Positions 43,023 to 50,485 of a stretch of 64,000 nucleotides of DNA are shown in pieces. Each line of letters begins with the position of its first letter. The stretch's first letter is position 1. A program made the position numbers and the translations under genes. Source of the DNA: Verrucomicrobiota bacterium (lineage in GTDB: Bacteria; Verrucomicrobiota; Verrucomicrobiia; JADLBR01); assembly GCA_029560585.1 (NCBI GenBank), contig JAKQKQ010000246.1, positions 1 through 64,000 of the forward strand, in the 5' to 3' direction. The notes under the pieces are model-generated. The model searched no databases. It saw only the letters and a program-made list of their open reading frames with translations, and was not told where the DNA came from.

Positions 43023-44009
43023 TCAGGCGGCGGACTGCTGCACCGCACGCAGGAATGCCGCCGGCCGTTTGAGCGCCTTGCGGATGTGTGTGACGTCCAT
43101 CGCGGAGATGTCCGCGCCGGGCGCGAGCCATCCCTCTTTCGTCATCCAGGCGAGCGCCTGCTCGCGGACCGGCGCCACGAGATCCTCGAACTTCTTGCGG
43201 TCGGGGGATTCATCACCCTCAGGATTCCCCGCCTCTGGGACTGCCGGCGCATGGGATTCCCCGATCCTGGAATTCCCAGCCTCGGGCGTTCCCAGCTTCG
43301 TTGGCTTGACCGCTTCCGGCGCAGCCGTTGTCGCGCCCTCGAGCCACGCGCCGACCTGGCGGCCGATGTCCTCGGTCACCTGGAAGATCCGGTCGGTGAA
43401 TATCCCGGTGCGGTCTTTGCTTACCTGCGCGGTGTGGTCGTGGGCGATGTCGAAGACGATCGTGAACTCGTACTCGCCCTCGTCCCGGAACACGGGCGCG
43501 AGCCCCACCTTGCGCGGCACCTGCTTGCCTTTCATGTCCTGTTCCAGGACGTACTCGAACTTGGACCGGAGGCAGGCGACCAGGTGGATGTCGCTCTGCA
43601 GGATCGAGCCCAGGCCGGCGTCGTACTTCTTGCCCGCCTGGTTCCAGTTGGTGAAGGAGTTGCCGCCCCGCGAATCGAGCGAGCCCTTGAATTCGAGCAC
43701 GCCCTTCCAGAAGTGGGACGCGCTATCGATGATGAGGCACCCGTAGCCGGCCGCGACCGCCGCATTGATGGCTTCGACGAACTTTTCGGCCTCGAATGGC
43801 GGCTCGATGTCCAGCACGTCGAACCGGTAGCGGTCCGAGTAGAGCGATGCGGACCGGTTCTCGGTGTCGATCACCGCGATCCTGCCCTTTGGGCCCACCA
43901 GCCCGGCGGCCAGCCGCAGGGCCGACATCGTTTTCCCGGAGCCGGGAGGGCCGGTCACGGCGAGCTTGAGTTTGGCGCGGCGCCGCTGCGCCTGTTGGAA
44001 TTGCATCAT
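43023..44009 (-). CDS. Sak4-like RecA-fold ATPase (single-strand annealing/recombination)
   Basis: 328 aa, ATG at 44009 overlapping the nuclease stop. Walker A TGPPGSGKT at 19-27, Walker B-like YGCLIIDSASHFW (about 88-100). Central ATPase resembles Sak4 annealases, which promote pairing of single strands with SSB. The linker at about 230-270 has repeated PEAGN and the C-terminal 50 residues form a helical domain. The DNA for the linker repeats GGATTCCCCG-like words. Next to it are a DUF669 protein and a nuclease, the usual Sak4 module. Confidence 0.8.
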   Translation of the reverse strand: MMQFQQAQRRRAKLKLAVTGPPGSGKTMSALRLAAGLVGPKGRIAVIDTENRSASLYSDRYRFDVLDIEPPFEAEKFVEAINAAVAAGYGCLIIDSASHFWKGVLEFKGSLDSRGGNSFTNWNQAGKKYDAGLGSILQSDIHLVACLRSKFEYVLEQDMKGKQVPRKVGLAPVFRDEGEYEFTIVFDIAHDHTAQVSKDRTGIFTDRIFQVTEDIGRQVGAWLEGATTAAPEAVKPTKLGTPEAGNSRIGESHAPAVPEAGNPEGDESPDRKKFEDLVAPVREQALAWMTKEGWLAPGADISAMDVTHIRKALKRPAAFLRAVQQSAA

Positions 44010-44470
44010 GGGGTTCTCCCTTGGGGCGTGGTTCTCCTGCGCCTCGCGCGCCCGCCCCTGCGCGCGAAACTGAAATTGATCCCCCTTGCCTCCCTGATCG
44101 CCGAGAGCATCTCCCCGAGGTACTCGATGGTCACCATCTCCCCCGTGAGCCGGAACACGCGCCAGCCAAGCGTCCCGGCCGCATTGTACTTCACGCAGTC
44201 ATCGCGGAATCCGGTCCCCCGCGTGTGCCTGCCGCCCGTCCACGTTCCGCCCTCCAGCTCGAATGCTGCTTTCGCATCGACCCAGGCCCGGTCGATCCGC
44301 CACCGTCGCCCGATCGCCGCCGCGAACCGGTGCTCGCGCTCCAGCCGCGGTCCTCCGATGGCCCGCCAGACCAGGTCGAACCGGCGCTCGAGGGCGGATC
44401 CCATCAGTCGGTTTTCCCCATCGGCAGCTGGCGCCGGCCGGAAGCTGGCCCCGATGACCGGCGCCCTCAT
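44006..44470 (-). CDS. PD-(D/E)XK-like phage endonuclease, possible Holliday-junction resolvase
   Basis: 154 aa. The core has RAWVDAKAAFELEGGTWTGG, a D then E-x-E-GG arrangement, then RHTRGTGFRDDCVKYNAAGT and GWRVFRLTG, a pattern of phage very-short-patch or DUF559-type nucleases. Such enzymes resolve replication intermediates before packaging. The first 20 residues may be disordered. Confidence 0.7.
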   Translation of the reverse strand: MRAPVIGASFRPAPAADGENRLMGSALERRFDLVWRAIGGPRLEREHRFAAAIGRRWRIDRAWVDAKAAFELEGGTWTGGRHTRGTGFRDDCVKYNAAGTLGWRVFRLTGEMVTIEYLGEMLSAIREARGINFSFARRGGRARRRRTTPQGRTP

Positions 44471-44670
44471 TTTGGGCCGCCTCCCGGGTGCCGGGAAAAC
44501 CTGTGCGCGATCCCGATCTTTCGGTGGAGGTCCCCGTTGAGGACCCGCTCGATGTATTCGGAGAGGGACCAGCCGCTCTCTTTCGCCCGCCGGATCGCCC
44601 CCCCGATGATCGCGCCCGACATGTAGAGGCTCACCGCCCTGCCTTTTCGCCCGCTCTTCGGCCGTCCCAT
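44467..44670 (-). CDS. Ribbon-helix-helix regulator A (67 aa), first gene of early operon
   Basis: Begins MGRPKSGRKGRAVSLYMSGA; the C-terminal KESGWSLSEYIERVLNGDLH is a ribbon-helix-helix second helix. Its ATG is 9 bases past a -10 box, so the mRNA has almost no leader. It faces another RHH gene (44751) across 80 bases packed with operator-like palindromes. It is the first gene of the leftward replication operon and so may act as the Cro-like half of a switch. It overlaps the nuclease start. Confidence 0.7.
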   Translation of the reverse strand: MGRPKSGRKGRAVSLYMSGAIIGGAIRRAKESGWSLSEYIERVLNGDLHRKIGIAHRFSRHPGGGPK

Positions 44671-44750
44671 GATGTCGGATAGTTATCCGATAATTATCCG
44701 CCCGTCAACCGCCGTTTGACATGGTCGGATTTTTATCGTATAAAAAACCT
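44671..44750. promoter_or_regulatory. Divergent promoters and operators between two RHH genes
   Basis: Rightward: TTGACA (44716-44721), 17 bases, TATAAA (44739-44744); the next gene's ATG is at 44751, where transcription should start. Leftward: TTGACG (complement of 44703-44708), 17 bases, TAACTA (complement of 44680-44685). Operators: CGGATA-GT-TATCCG (44676-44689), GATAATTATC (44689-44698) and the imperfect CGGATTTTTATCG (44726-44738). They cover the leftward -10 and spacer and the rightward spacer, so one protein could shut both promoters. Confidence 0.75.
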
Positions 44751-44930
44751 ATGGGCGCACCCCGAAAAAAACCCTGGGCCAGGAAGAAGAAGGTCGGCGT
44801 GACGATCCGCGCCGACATCCTCGACGCCGCTCAGGCGAACGCGGACACCGACGGCATCAGCCTCTCCCAGTACATCGAGGACCAGCTCGTCAGGGTCGCC
44901 GCCCCGAAGAAGGGCAGGATCAGGGATTGA
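44751..44930 (+). CDS. Ribbon-helix-helix regulator B (59 aa), probably leaderless
   Basis: MGAPRKKPWARKKKVGVTIR, then a helix ILDAAQANADTDGISLSQYI forming the RHH fold, then a Lys-rich tail. The ATG at 44751 lies 7 bases after a consensus -10, which predicts a leaderless transcript. An in-frame ATG at 44721 is inside the promoter and rejected. Likely the repressor-like half of the switch. Its 3' end overlaps the opposing RadC-like gene by 11 bases. Confidence 0.7.
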   Translation: MGAPRKKPWARKKKVGVTIRADILDAAQANADTDGISLSQYIEDQLVRVAAPKKGRIRD

Positions 44931-45462
44931 CCGGCCTATGCCGCCCCTCCGGCGGCGCGATTGACGACGCCCTCCACACGGTCTCCTCGCCGCGATCGAT
45001 CTGCCGGCAGACGCGGCAGAAAAATCCGCTCCAGCCGATCACCAGGTGCTCGTGGAGGCAGATCCCGAGCGACCGGCACGCCCGGCGCATCCGGCGCGTG
45101 AATTCGATGTCCTGGGGGCTGGGCCGGGGATCGCCGTGCGGATGATTGTGGATCAGGATGATGCCGCGCGAATTCGTCAGGAACGCCGGCCGCAATACCT
45201 CCGCCGGGCTCACCGAGATCCCGGCGCTGCCGCCGGTCGCCACCTGGGCGAAGTGCCGGATCCGGTTGGCGACATCCAGGCTGACCGTGAAGAGCGCCTC
45301 GTGCGGGAAATTCGCCATCCAATCGAACATCCCCGCGACGGCGGGGAATGACGTCGCCTCCGCCCCGACGATCCGCCCCTGGATCGCCGATCTCCTCAGC
45401 GTCACCTCGACCCTCGGTACCTGCGCCCCGATCTCCGAAAGCATCGCATCTGTCTGTGTCAT
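44920..45462 (-). CDS. RadC-like JAMM domain protein (180 aa)
   Basis: Start at 45462 (MTQTDAMLSEIGAQVPRVEV) with AAAGGAGAG five bases ahead. The JAMM motif HNHPHGDPRPSPQD is intact, followed by HEHLVIGWSGFFCRVC. Unlike the radC at 23327 it lacks the N-terminal helix-hairpin-helix, as in many plasmid RadC-like proteins. It sits between the switch and the third RHH gene and may act in repair or anti-restriction. That role is inferred from context. Confidence 0.8.
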   Translation of the reverse strand: MTQTDAMLSEIGAQVPRVEVTLRRSAIQGRIVGAEATSFPAVAGMFDWMANFPHEALFTVSLDVANRIRHFAQVATGGSAGISVSPAEVLRPAFLTNSRGIILIHNHPHGDPRPSPQDIEFTRRMRRACRSLGICLHEHLVIGWSGFFCRVCRQIDRGEETVWRASSIAPPEGRHRPVNP

Positions 45463-45611
45463 GTGACTCTCCTTTGTGTTGTGCTTGACCCAAGATGCTT
45501 GCAGAGCGAGACTGATACAACCGTATTGTTGCAATACATTGTGTTGCACCGAAGCCGTTGTAGAGTAGACACTTGCAGACGACAGATTTTAGAAGAAAGG
45601 GATTATTCACA
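45463..45611. promoter_or_regulatory. Divergent control region with palindrome, radC-like / RHH-3
   Basis: AT-richer, 149 bases. GTATTG-TTG-CAATAC at 45523-45537 is a perfect 6-bp inverted repeat with 3-base spacer; further TTGTTG/CAAC words flank it (GATACAACC before, ACATTGTGTTGC after). TTGCAC at about 45544 with TAGACA 16 bases later may be the rightward promoter. Confidence 0.45.
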
Positions 45612-46106
45612 ATGCCAAAAACGAGTGCGAAATCGAAGAAAACGCCACAGAAGAAGATCGGCGCCCTGAACCTGCGCTGTTCCGAGACTTTGCGGGGAGC
45701 CGTCCAGCGCGCCGCCGATGCCGAGCGGACATCGCTCGTGGATTGGGTCACCCGCGCCCTGGCCCATGCCCTCGCCGAACGCGGCATCTCCCTGCCACCC
45801 GACTGTCCGGAATATCAGCCCGAGGAGGCACCGGCAGCGACATTGAACGAGGCCCTCGAGCGAGAGGCGACCGCCCTTCTGCCCGAGGCGCGGGCCAAGA
45901 CGCGCCCTTGGGCCGATGCCATCGCCCGAGAGGAGTGGGCGATAATCGGCAAGGCCTTACAGGAGATCGACGACCCGGCGCTATGGAACGATTTCCTTCA
46001 GTCGTGGTCGATTCCCGGACGCACCGCGCGACAGAAGCTCCACGCGCTCAAATTCCGGTTGCAGGCCTATCGCGAGCGGCTCCCGCGGCAGGGGAGCGAC
46101 TATTAA
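45612..46106 (+). CDS. RHH-type DNA-binding protein C (164 aa)
   Basis: MPKTSAKSKKTPQKKIGALN is a basic tail; LRCSETLRGAVQRAADAERT with SLVDWVTRALAHAL is an RHH/MetJ-Arc helix pair. The C-terminal 90 residues are helical and acidic. An SD (AAAGGG) lies 10 bases before the ATG at 45612. It converges on the integrase gene. It may regulate integration or the radC-like gene. Confidence 0.6.
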   Translation: MPKTSAKSKKTPQKKIGALNLRCSETLRGAVQRAADAERTSLVDWVTRALAHALAERGISLPPDCPEYQPEEAPAATLNEALEREATALLPEARAKTRPWADAIAREEWAIIGKALQEIDDPALWNDFLQSWSIPGRTARQKLHALKFRLQAYRERLPRQGSDY

Positions 46107-46128
46107 ACCGAGGAGCGCGACGGGCGGA

Positions 46129-47430
46129 CTATCGGGCCCTCGATAGCGGCACCACGTTGGAGGCCGCGCCCTCCGGCCTGATCGAGAACCACGCCTTTCC
46201 TTCCTCTGGTGTGCGGAGTTCGAGATAGGAATGCCGGATGATCCGCTCGGAGTTGCCCGCCTCCAGCGCCACCTGCGAGAGATTCTGTGTCACGGCGGTG
46301 CGGTAGCTGATGAATGAATCCCGCAGCACGTCGTGGGGCCATTCCAGCCCGATGGCCTTGGCCAGGGCGGTGACGCAGCGCCAGGTGCGCGTGGTGCAGA
46401 TGTGGCCGCGCCCGGCCCGGAAGGGGGCGAGCCATTCGGCCAGGTTGGGCTGGATCGGGATCAGGCGCCGCGAGGCGGTCTTGGCCTTGTGCTTGGCCAC
46501 CTCGATCACCCCGCGCTTCCACTGGATGTCGGACCACTCGAGACGGCCGATCTCCATCGGGCGAACGCCGGCAAAACCCCCGATCGCGATGAAGGGCACG
46601 AGATCGGGCCGTGGCGCGATCGCGGGCCTGCCGCGCCTGGCGGCAACGCCGTGGGCCGCCGCATTCAATAGCCGCGACATCTCAGCGGGGGAGAAAACCC
46701 GGATGCGCTTGCCAGGGTCTTTCACCCGTTTGACGAGGGCCGCCTCGACCTCCCGGTCCCGCGGCAGATGGCCCCGCATCCGCGCGTAATGGAACAGGGT
46801 CAGGATATCGGTCCGGTAATTGTTCCATGTCTTGGGCTTGAGTTTCTTGATCCGCCCGAGCGCCTCCTCGATCATGTGCGCGGTGATGCCCTGGATCGGC
46901 GCCGGGAATCGCCCGGCGAACCACCGGAGCTTGTAGCCCAGCGAACGCAGATAGACGTCGGCGAGCCCGGCCTCCGCCCGGTCGCGCAAAATCTCCTCGA
47001 CGAGTTCGGGCACCGGCTTGGACGGAAGCTCCTGGGCGTGCTTCTCCTTCCACCACCTCGCAACCTGGATCAGCGACGCGGGCTGAACCAGTTTCCATGC
47101 CTCCGCGTATTCCTGGGAAGCGACCTCCAGCGGGATGCCGGTCGGCCGCACCGCCTCCACCGAAAGCGAGTAGCGCTCCCGGTCCGCCCCCCGGAAATCC
47201 GCCAGGCCGGCCTTCCCCGCAGAGATCTCGCGGGCGCGCTGCTTGGCGGCATCCGTGGCCTCCTCGAGCGTCGCGCGCACCAGCCGCTTTCGCTGGCCCG
47301 CCTGGCGCCACGCCGCAGTGAAATGGCGTTCGCCGGTGCGATAGATCAGCACGCGGACCGAATCGACCTTCACCTCGACCGGCCACTTGGTTCGCTTCTT
47401 CCGGGAGTTCTCGGTCTCCGGGACTTCCAT
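46129..47430 (-). CDS. int: Tyrosine recombinase / phage integrase
   Basis: 433 aa. Catalytic residues visible: Arg in FAGVRPMEIGRLEWSD, Lys in VAKHKAKT, the HxxR box WPHDVLRDSFISYR, a second His in ERIIRHSY, and Tyr in HSYLEL, in the order R-K-H-R-H-Y. The N-terminal about 210 residues hold arm-type and core-binding helices (KPKTWNNYRTDILTLFHYAR). It joins the phage and chromosome at the attachment site, expected just beyond its 5' end (about 47431-47500). It lies at the right end of the element. Confidence 0.9.
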   Translation of the reverse strand: MEVPETENSRKKRTKWPVEVKVDSVRVLIYRTGERHFTAAWRQAGQRKRLVRATLEEATDAAKQRAREISAGKAGLADFRGADRERYSLSVEAVRPTGIPLEVASQEYAEAWKLVQPASLIQVARWWKEKHAQELPSKPVPELVEEILRDRAEAGLADVYLRSLGYKLRWFAGRFPAPIQGITAHMIEEALGRIKKLKPKTWNNYRTDILTLFHYARMRGHLPRDREVEAALVKRVKDPGKRIRVFSPAEMSRLLNAAAHGVAARRGRPAIAPRPDLVPFIAIGGFAGVRPMEIGRLEWSDIQWKRGVIEVAKHKAKTASRRLIPIQPNLAEWLAPFRAGRGHICTTRTWRCVTALAKAIGLEWPHDVLRDSFISYRTAVTQNLSQVALEAGNSERIIRHSYLELRTPEEGKAWFSIRPEGAASNVVPLSRAR

Positions 47431-47752
47431 GTCCAGACTGTCACATAAGTGTCACAAAAAGTCCATGACTTTATGTAAGTAATTGTAGGTCAGCGTACAT
47501 GCTAAGGGCTTGCGCCCTTCGGCGTGGGCCATGGGCAAGATGCCCATGCCACGGTCCTGTGGCACGGGCGTCCCGCCCGTTGCGGCCGAGCGATCTCCGA
47601 AGCCAGAAAGTTGGTAATATCGCCTCTGGCGATCGGCTTCGCCACGATTTTCTGCCCCGGTGGTCCCGGAATGCCCGACGACGCGGGCATGATCCCCGAC
47701 CGCAGATTTTTCATGGTGTTTTGCAGTAAACCGTGATGCGCCCACCGCCGTG
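47431..47752. repeat. Candidate att region and cluster of palindromes
   Basis: 47438-47480 is AT-rich and close to the integrase start, the expected place for an attachment site. AAGGGC-TTGC-GCCCTT (47504-47519), ATGGGCA-AGA-TGCCCAT (47531-47547) and ACGGGCG-TCC-CGCCCGT (47564-47580) are perfect inverted repeats of the chromosome-type REP kind. No ORF is supported. Confidence 0.45.
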
Positions 47753-49150
47753 ATGGCTAGCATGGGTTTCATGTTGGCCGAACGATTGACTGTTGCGGTG
47801 TTCCTGCTGGCGGCGTTGAACGCACCGGCACAAGGCCCTCTCAAAGCCACCCCTTCACCCACGGTCACCGTTCAGGCCTACCGCTTCGTTGGCGGGAGCG
47901 AGCGCGAGGACAGCATGTGGAGCGCGCTCTATGGCGCCAAGAGCGGCAAACTCTACATCGGGCTGTCCACCCACGCCGAGGCGGCACACTTTTTCGAGTT
48001 CGACCCCGGGGCGGAGGCAATGCACCACGTCGCCGACCTGACGGCGTTCAAAGGAGAACGCGGCGAGGGTGTCCGCACGAGCGGCAAGATCCACGTTCGC
48101 ATGGGTGAGGACGAAGAGGGGCGCATCCACTTTGGCGATTTCTGCGAGGACACCGGCCCGGAATGCGTGGACCCCGCCAGCTATCGCGGCCCGCATTGGT
48201 TCCGGTATGATCCCGGCCAGCGGAAACTCGAGATCCTCGGCCAGATCAATCGCCAATGGGGCCTGCTCGGCTTCGTGCTGGAGCCGAGATATCGCCGCCT
48301 CTATGGGCTGGCCGAAGATGGGCACCTGTATGCTTTCGACCTCCGCAGGAAAGACACCACGGATCTCGGCCGCGTGGACGACTGGGATATCTGCCGGACG
48401 ATCTTCGCGGACGACGAGGGCAACGTCTACGGCTCGTTCCCCATAGGCCGCATCTGGAAATACGATCCGAAACAGGATCGCATCTTCGACCTGCGCTCCA
48501 CGCGCCTTCCGATCGACCCGCGCACGACGCCGCGCACGATGTCAAACCCGCTCATCGACCGCAAAGTCTATTGGCGCGTCATCCAATGGGACCCGCTGGA
48601 TCGCGTGGCATACGGCATCATCGTCGGCGATTCCATGCTTTTCAAATTCGACCCGCACGACGGCCCCGAGGGTTCCGTGACGCCGATCATGCGCCTTTGC
48701 GCGGAACGCTATCTCAAGGCCGACCCCAGCCTCATACCCGTCTCGACGCTCGCGCTGACGATATCGCGCGAGCACCGGATCTATTATGCGCCGGTGGTCT
48801 CGGTCGCGTTTGATTATGCGGGCACCTCGTGGGACGTGGCCGACGAGCGCAGCTTCACCGCCAAGATCACCGGCGAAACCGTGCCGCCCGAAACGGCGCT
48901 GGTGGCCTATGACATCGCCACAAAACAGCGGCGAGAGATCGGCATCATGCGCACCCAGGACGGGCGGCGCGTGTTCGGTCTCGGCGGCGCCTGCACCGGC
49001 CAGAAGGACGGCAAGATCTACTTCGTCGGCGCCGTCGAGGAACGCGATCCGGCACGGGTCGCCAACAAGATCGACGGGCGCTGGCCCTTCAGCATGGCCC
49101 TGATCTGCTACACGCCGACCAAGGGCGAAATGGAAGGAGGCGCGCGATGA
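47753..49150 (+). CDS. Secreted beta-propeller-like protein
   Basis: 465 aa from 47753; ATGs at 47762 and 47771 are also possible. MLAERLTVAVFLLAALNAPA is a signal peptide. The rest holds repeated blade-like units (KLYIGLSTHAEAAHFFEF, GHLYAFDLRRKDTTDLGRV, WKYDPKQDRIFDL, YFVGAVEERDPARV), which suggests a propeller like those around PVC glycosidases. It precedes a paralogue-like gene with ATGA overlap. Substrate unknown. Confidence 0.7.
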   Translation: MASMGFMLAERLTVAVFLLAALNAPAQGPLKATPSPTVTVQAYRFVGGSEREDSMWSALYGAKSGKLYIGLSTHAEAAHFFEFDPGAEAMHHVADLTAFKGERGEGVRTSGKIHVRMGEDEEGRIHFGDFCEDTGPECVDPASYRGPHWFRYDPGQRKLEILGQINRQWGLLGFVLEPRYRRLYGLAEDGHLYAFDLRRKDTTDLGRVDDWDICRTIFADDEGNVYGSFPIGRIWKYDPKQDRIFDLRSTRLPIDPRTTPRTMSNPLIDRKVYWRVIQWDPLDRVAYGIIVGDSMLFKFDPHDGPEGSVTPIMRLCAERYLKADPSLIPVSTLALTISREHRIYYAPVVSVAFDYAGTSWDVADERSFTAKITGETVPPETALVAYDIATKQRREIGIMRTQDGRRVFGLGGACTGQKDGKIYFVGAVEERDPARVANKIDGRWPFSMALICYTPTKGEMEGGAR

Positions 49151-50460
49151 ACCGCACCCAGATGACCACCTTGATCCTGTGGCTCGTCGCCATCGACATG
49201 GCCCCGGCCCAGAAGTGGATCAACCCGTCGTTCGACGCCCACCGCCTTGACTACCGAACCCTCGGCTACCCGGACGTGACCGAGATCGAAGCCGACAACA
49301 GCCCGATCACGGCCCTGCTAACCGCCACCAACGGTCGCGTGTATGGCGCCACCAGCGGCAAGACCGCCTCCTTCCTGTTCCTCTACGACCGGGGCATCAA
49401 CAAGGTGCGCCCCCTCGGTCGCATAGCCGACGCGCGCGGCGTATACCACGCCCTGGCCCAAGACAGCGATGGCACGCTGCTCATCGGTGGCGGCCTGAAC
49501 ATGCTGGCGCCGGTGCCCCTGACGCGGGAATTCCCCGGCGGATTCCGCGCCATCGAGAAACAGCTCTGGATCGACGTCGCCGCCACCCACACGAACTATC
49601 CCGGCGGCCACCTCTACCGCTACGATCCGGCCAAAGGTGACGCCGGCACGCGCATGCCCGGCGAACCGTGCCCCCTCGAAGACCTCGGCATCCCCGTGGG
49701 CGGCGATTCGATCTACGCCATCGCCATGGATGCCAACTCCCGCCACCTCTACGGCATCAGCTACCCGAATGCCCTGTTCTTTGCCTGGGACATCACGAAA
49801 AACAAATGCGACATCATCGGCCCCGTGGTGGAACGCCGCATCTATTCTGGGCCAGAGCGCGCGTGGCGCAGCGTCCCCCGCGCACTCCACGTCGCGCCAG
49901 ACGGGCGGGTCTACACATCCGGCGATGATGGCCGCATCGTTTTCTTCGACATCGCCTCCAAGAAACTGGTCCGGACGGCGATGCAGATCCCCGGCGAGTA
50001 TTACGAGGCGTGGAACTACAACGGCTATCCCGTGCTGGAGCAGTGGGCGACCGATGCGAAAGGCAATCTCTTCGGCACGACCAGCGATGGCTACCTCTTC
50101 CAGATCGACGTCGGACAAGGGCGCATCGCCAATCTCGGCAAGCCGCGCCTCTCGCGCCGGGTGCGCGCCATGGCGCTCGGCCAAGACGAGCGCCTCTATA
50201 TGATCTGCGGCGAGCTTCAGGAAATGTGCAAACTCATCAGTTATGACCCGGCCGGGCAGGAGGGCTTTCGTGACTGGGGCGTCTTGGCGGTGGACCGCAG
50301 CCCCTACTACGCCAGGCGCGCCTATCAGTTTGACGCGATGACTGCCGGCATCGATGGGACGATGTTCATAGGCGAGAGCGATCGCCGCGCCTGCCTCTTC
50401 CTGTTCCTTCCCGGCGGCAAAGGCTTCGATGGCGGGTTCAACCCGGCCAACCCAAGATGA
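49147..50460 (+). CDS. Second secreted beta-propeller-like protein
   Basis: 437 aa, start overlapping the preceding stop. MNRTQMTTLILWLVAIDMAP is a probable signal peptide. It has the same unit pattern as its neighbour: ALLTATNGRVYGATSGKTAS, FLFLYDRGINKVRPLGRI, HVAPDGRVYTSGDDG, and ICGELQEMCKLISYDPAG. The two are likely a divergent duplicate pair acting on the same glycan or environmental polymer. No catalytic residues were recognised. Confidence 0.7.
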   Translation: MNRTQMTTLILWLVAIDMAPAQKWINPSFDAHRLDYRTLGYPDVTEIEADNSPITALLTATNGRVYGATSGKTASFLFLYDRGINKVRPLGRIADARGVYHALAQDSDGTLLIGGGLNMLAPVPLTREFPGGFRAIEKQLWIDVAATHTNYPGGHLYRYDPAKGDAGTRMPGEPCPLEDLGIPVGGDSIYAIAMDANSRHLYGISYPNALFFAWDITKNKCDIIGPVVERRIYSGPERAWRSVPRALHVAPDGRVYTSGDDGRIVFFDIASKKLVRTAMQIPGEYYEAWNYNGYPVLEQWATDAKGNLFGTTSDGYLFQIDVGQGRIANLGKPRLSRRVRAMALGQDERLYMICGELQEMCKLISYDPAGQEGFRDWGVLAVDRSPYYARRAYQFDAMTAGIDGTMFIGESDRRACLFLFLPGGKGFDGGFNPANPR

Positions 50461-50485
50461 GGATGCCCCAACGGGAATATCTCCT

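Larger units (their letters stand above)
1..47430. mobile_element. Prophage (left end outside window), integrase at right end
   Basis: Inferred from gene content. A tyrosine integrase lies at the right end, followed leftwards by regulators, recombination and replication genes, and then terminase, portal, capsid and tail genes. Almost all phage genes are leftward with overlapping start and stop codons. Several rightward genes interrupt this layout as cargo. The order of the head genes (small and large terminase, gpW-like, portal, S49 protease-scaffold, capsid) is that of lambda-like siphophages. The left attachment site, lysis genes and tail tip must be outside the window. An alternative is two adjacent elements, because a 13-kb non-phage block separates early from late genes; the single set of each phage module argues for one element. 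Confidence 0.85.

Noticed and set aside
44721-44750. Upstream ATG for RHH regulator B
   Set aside because: It lies within the -35 to -10 region of the promoter that must transcribe the gene.
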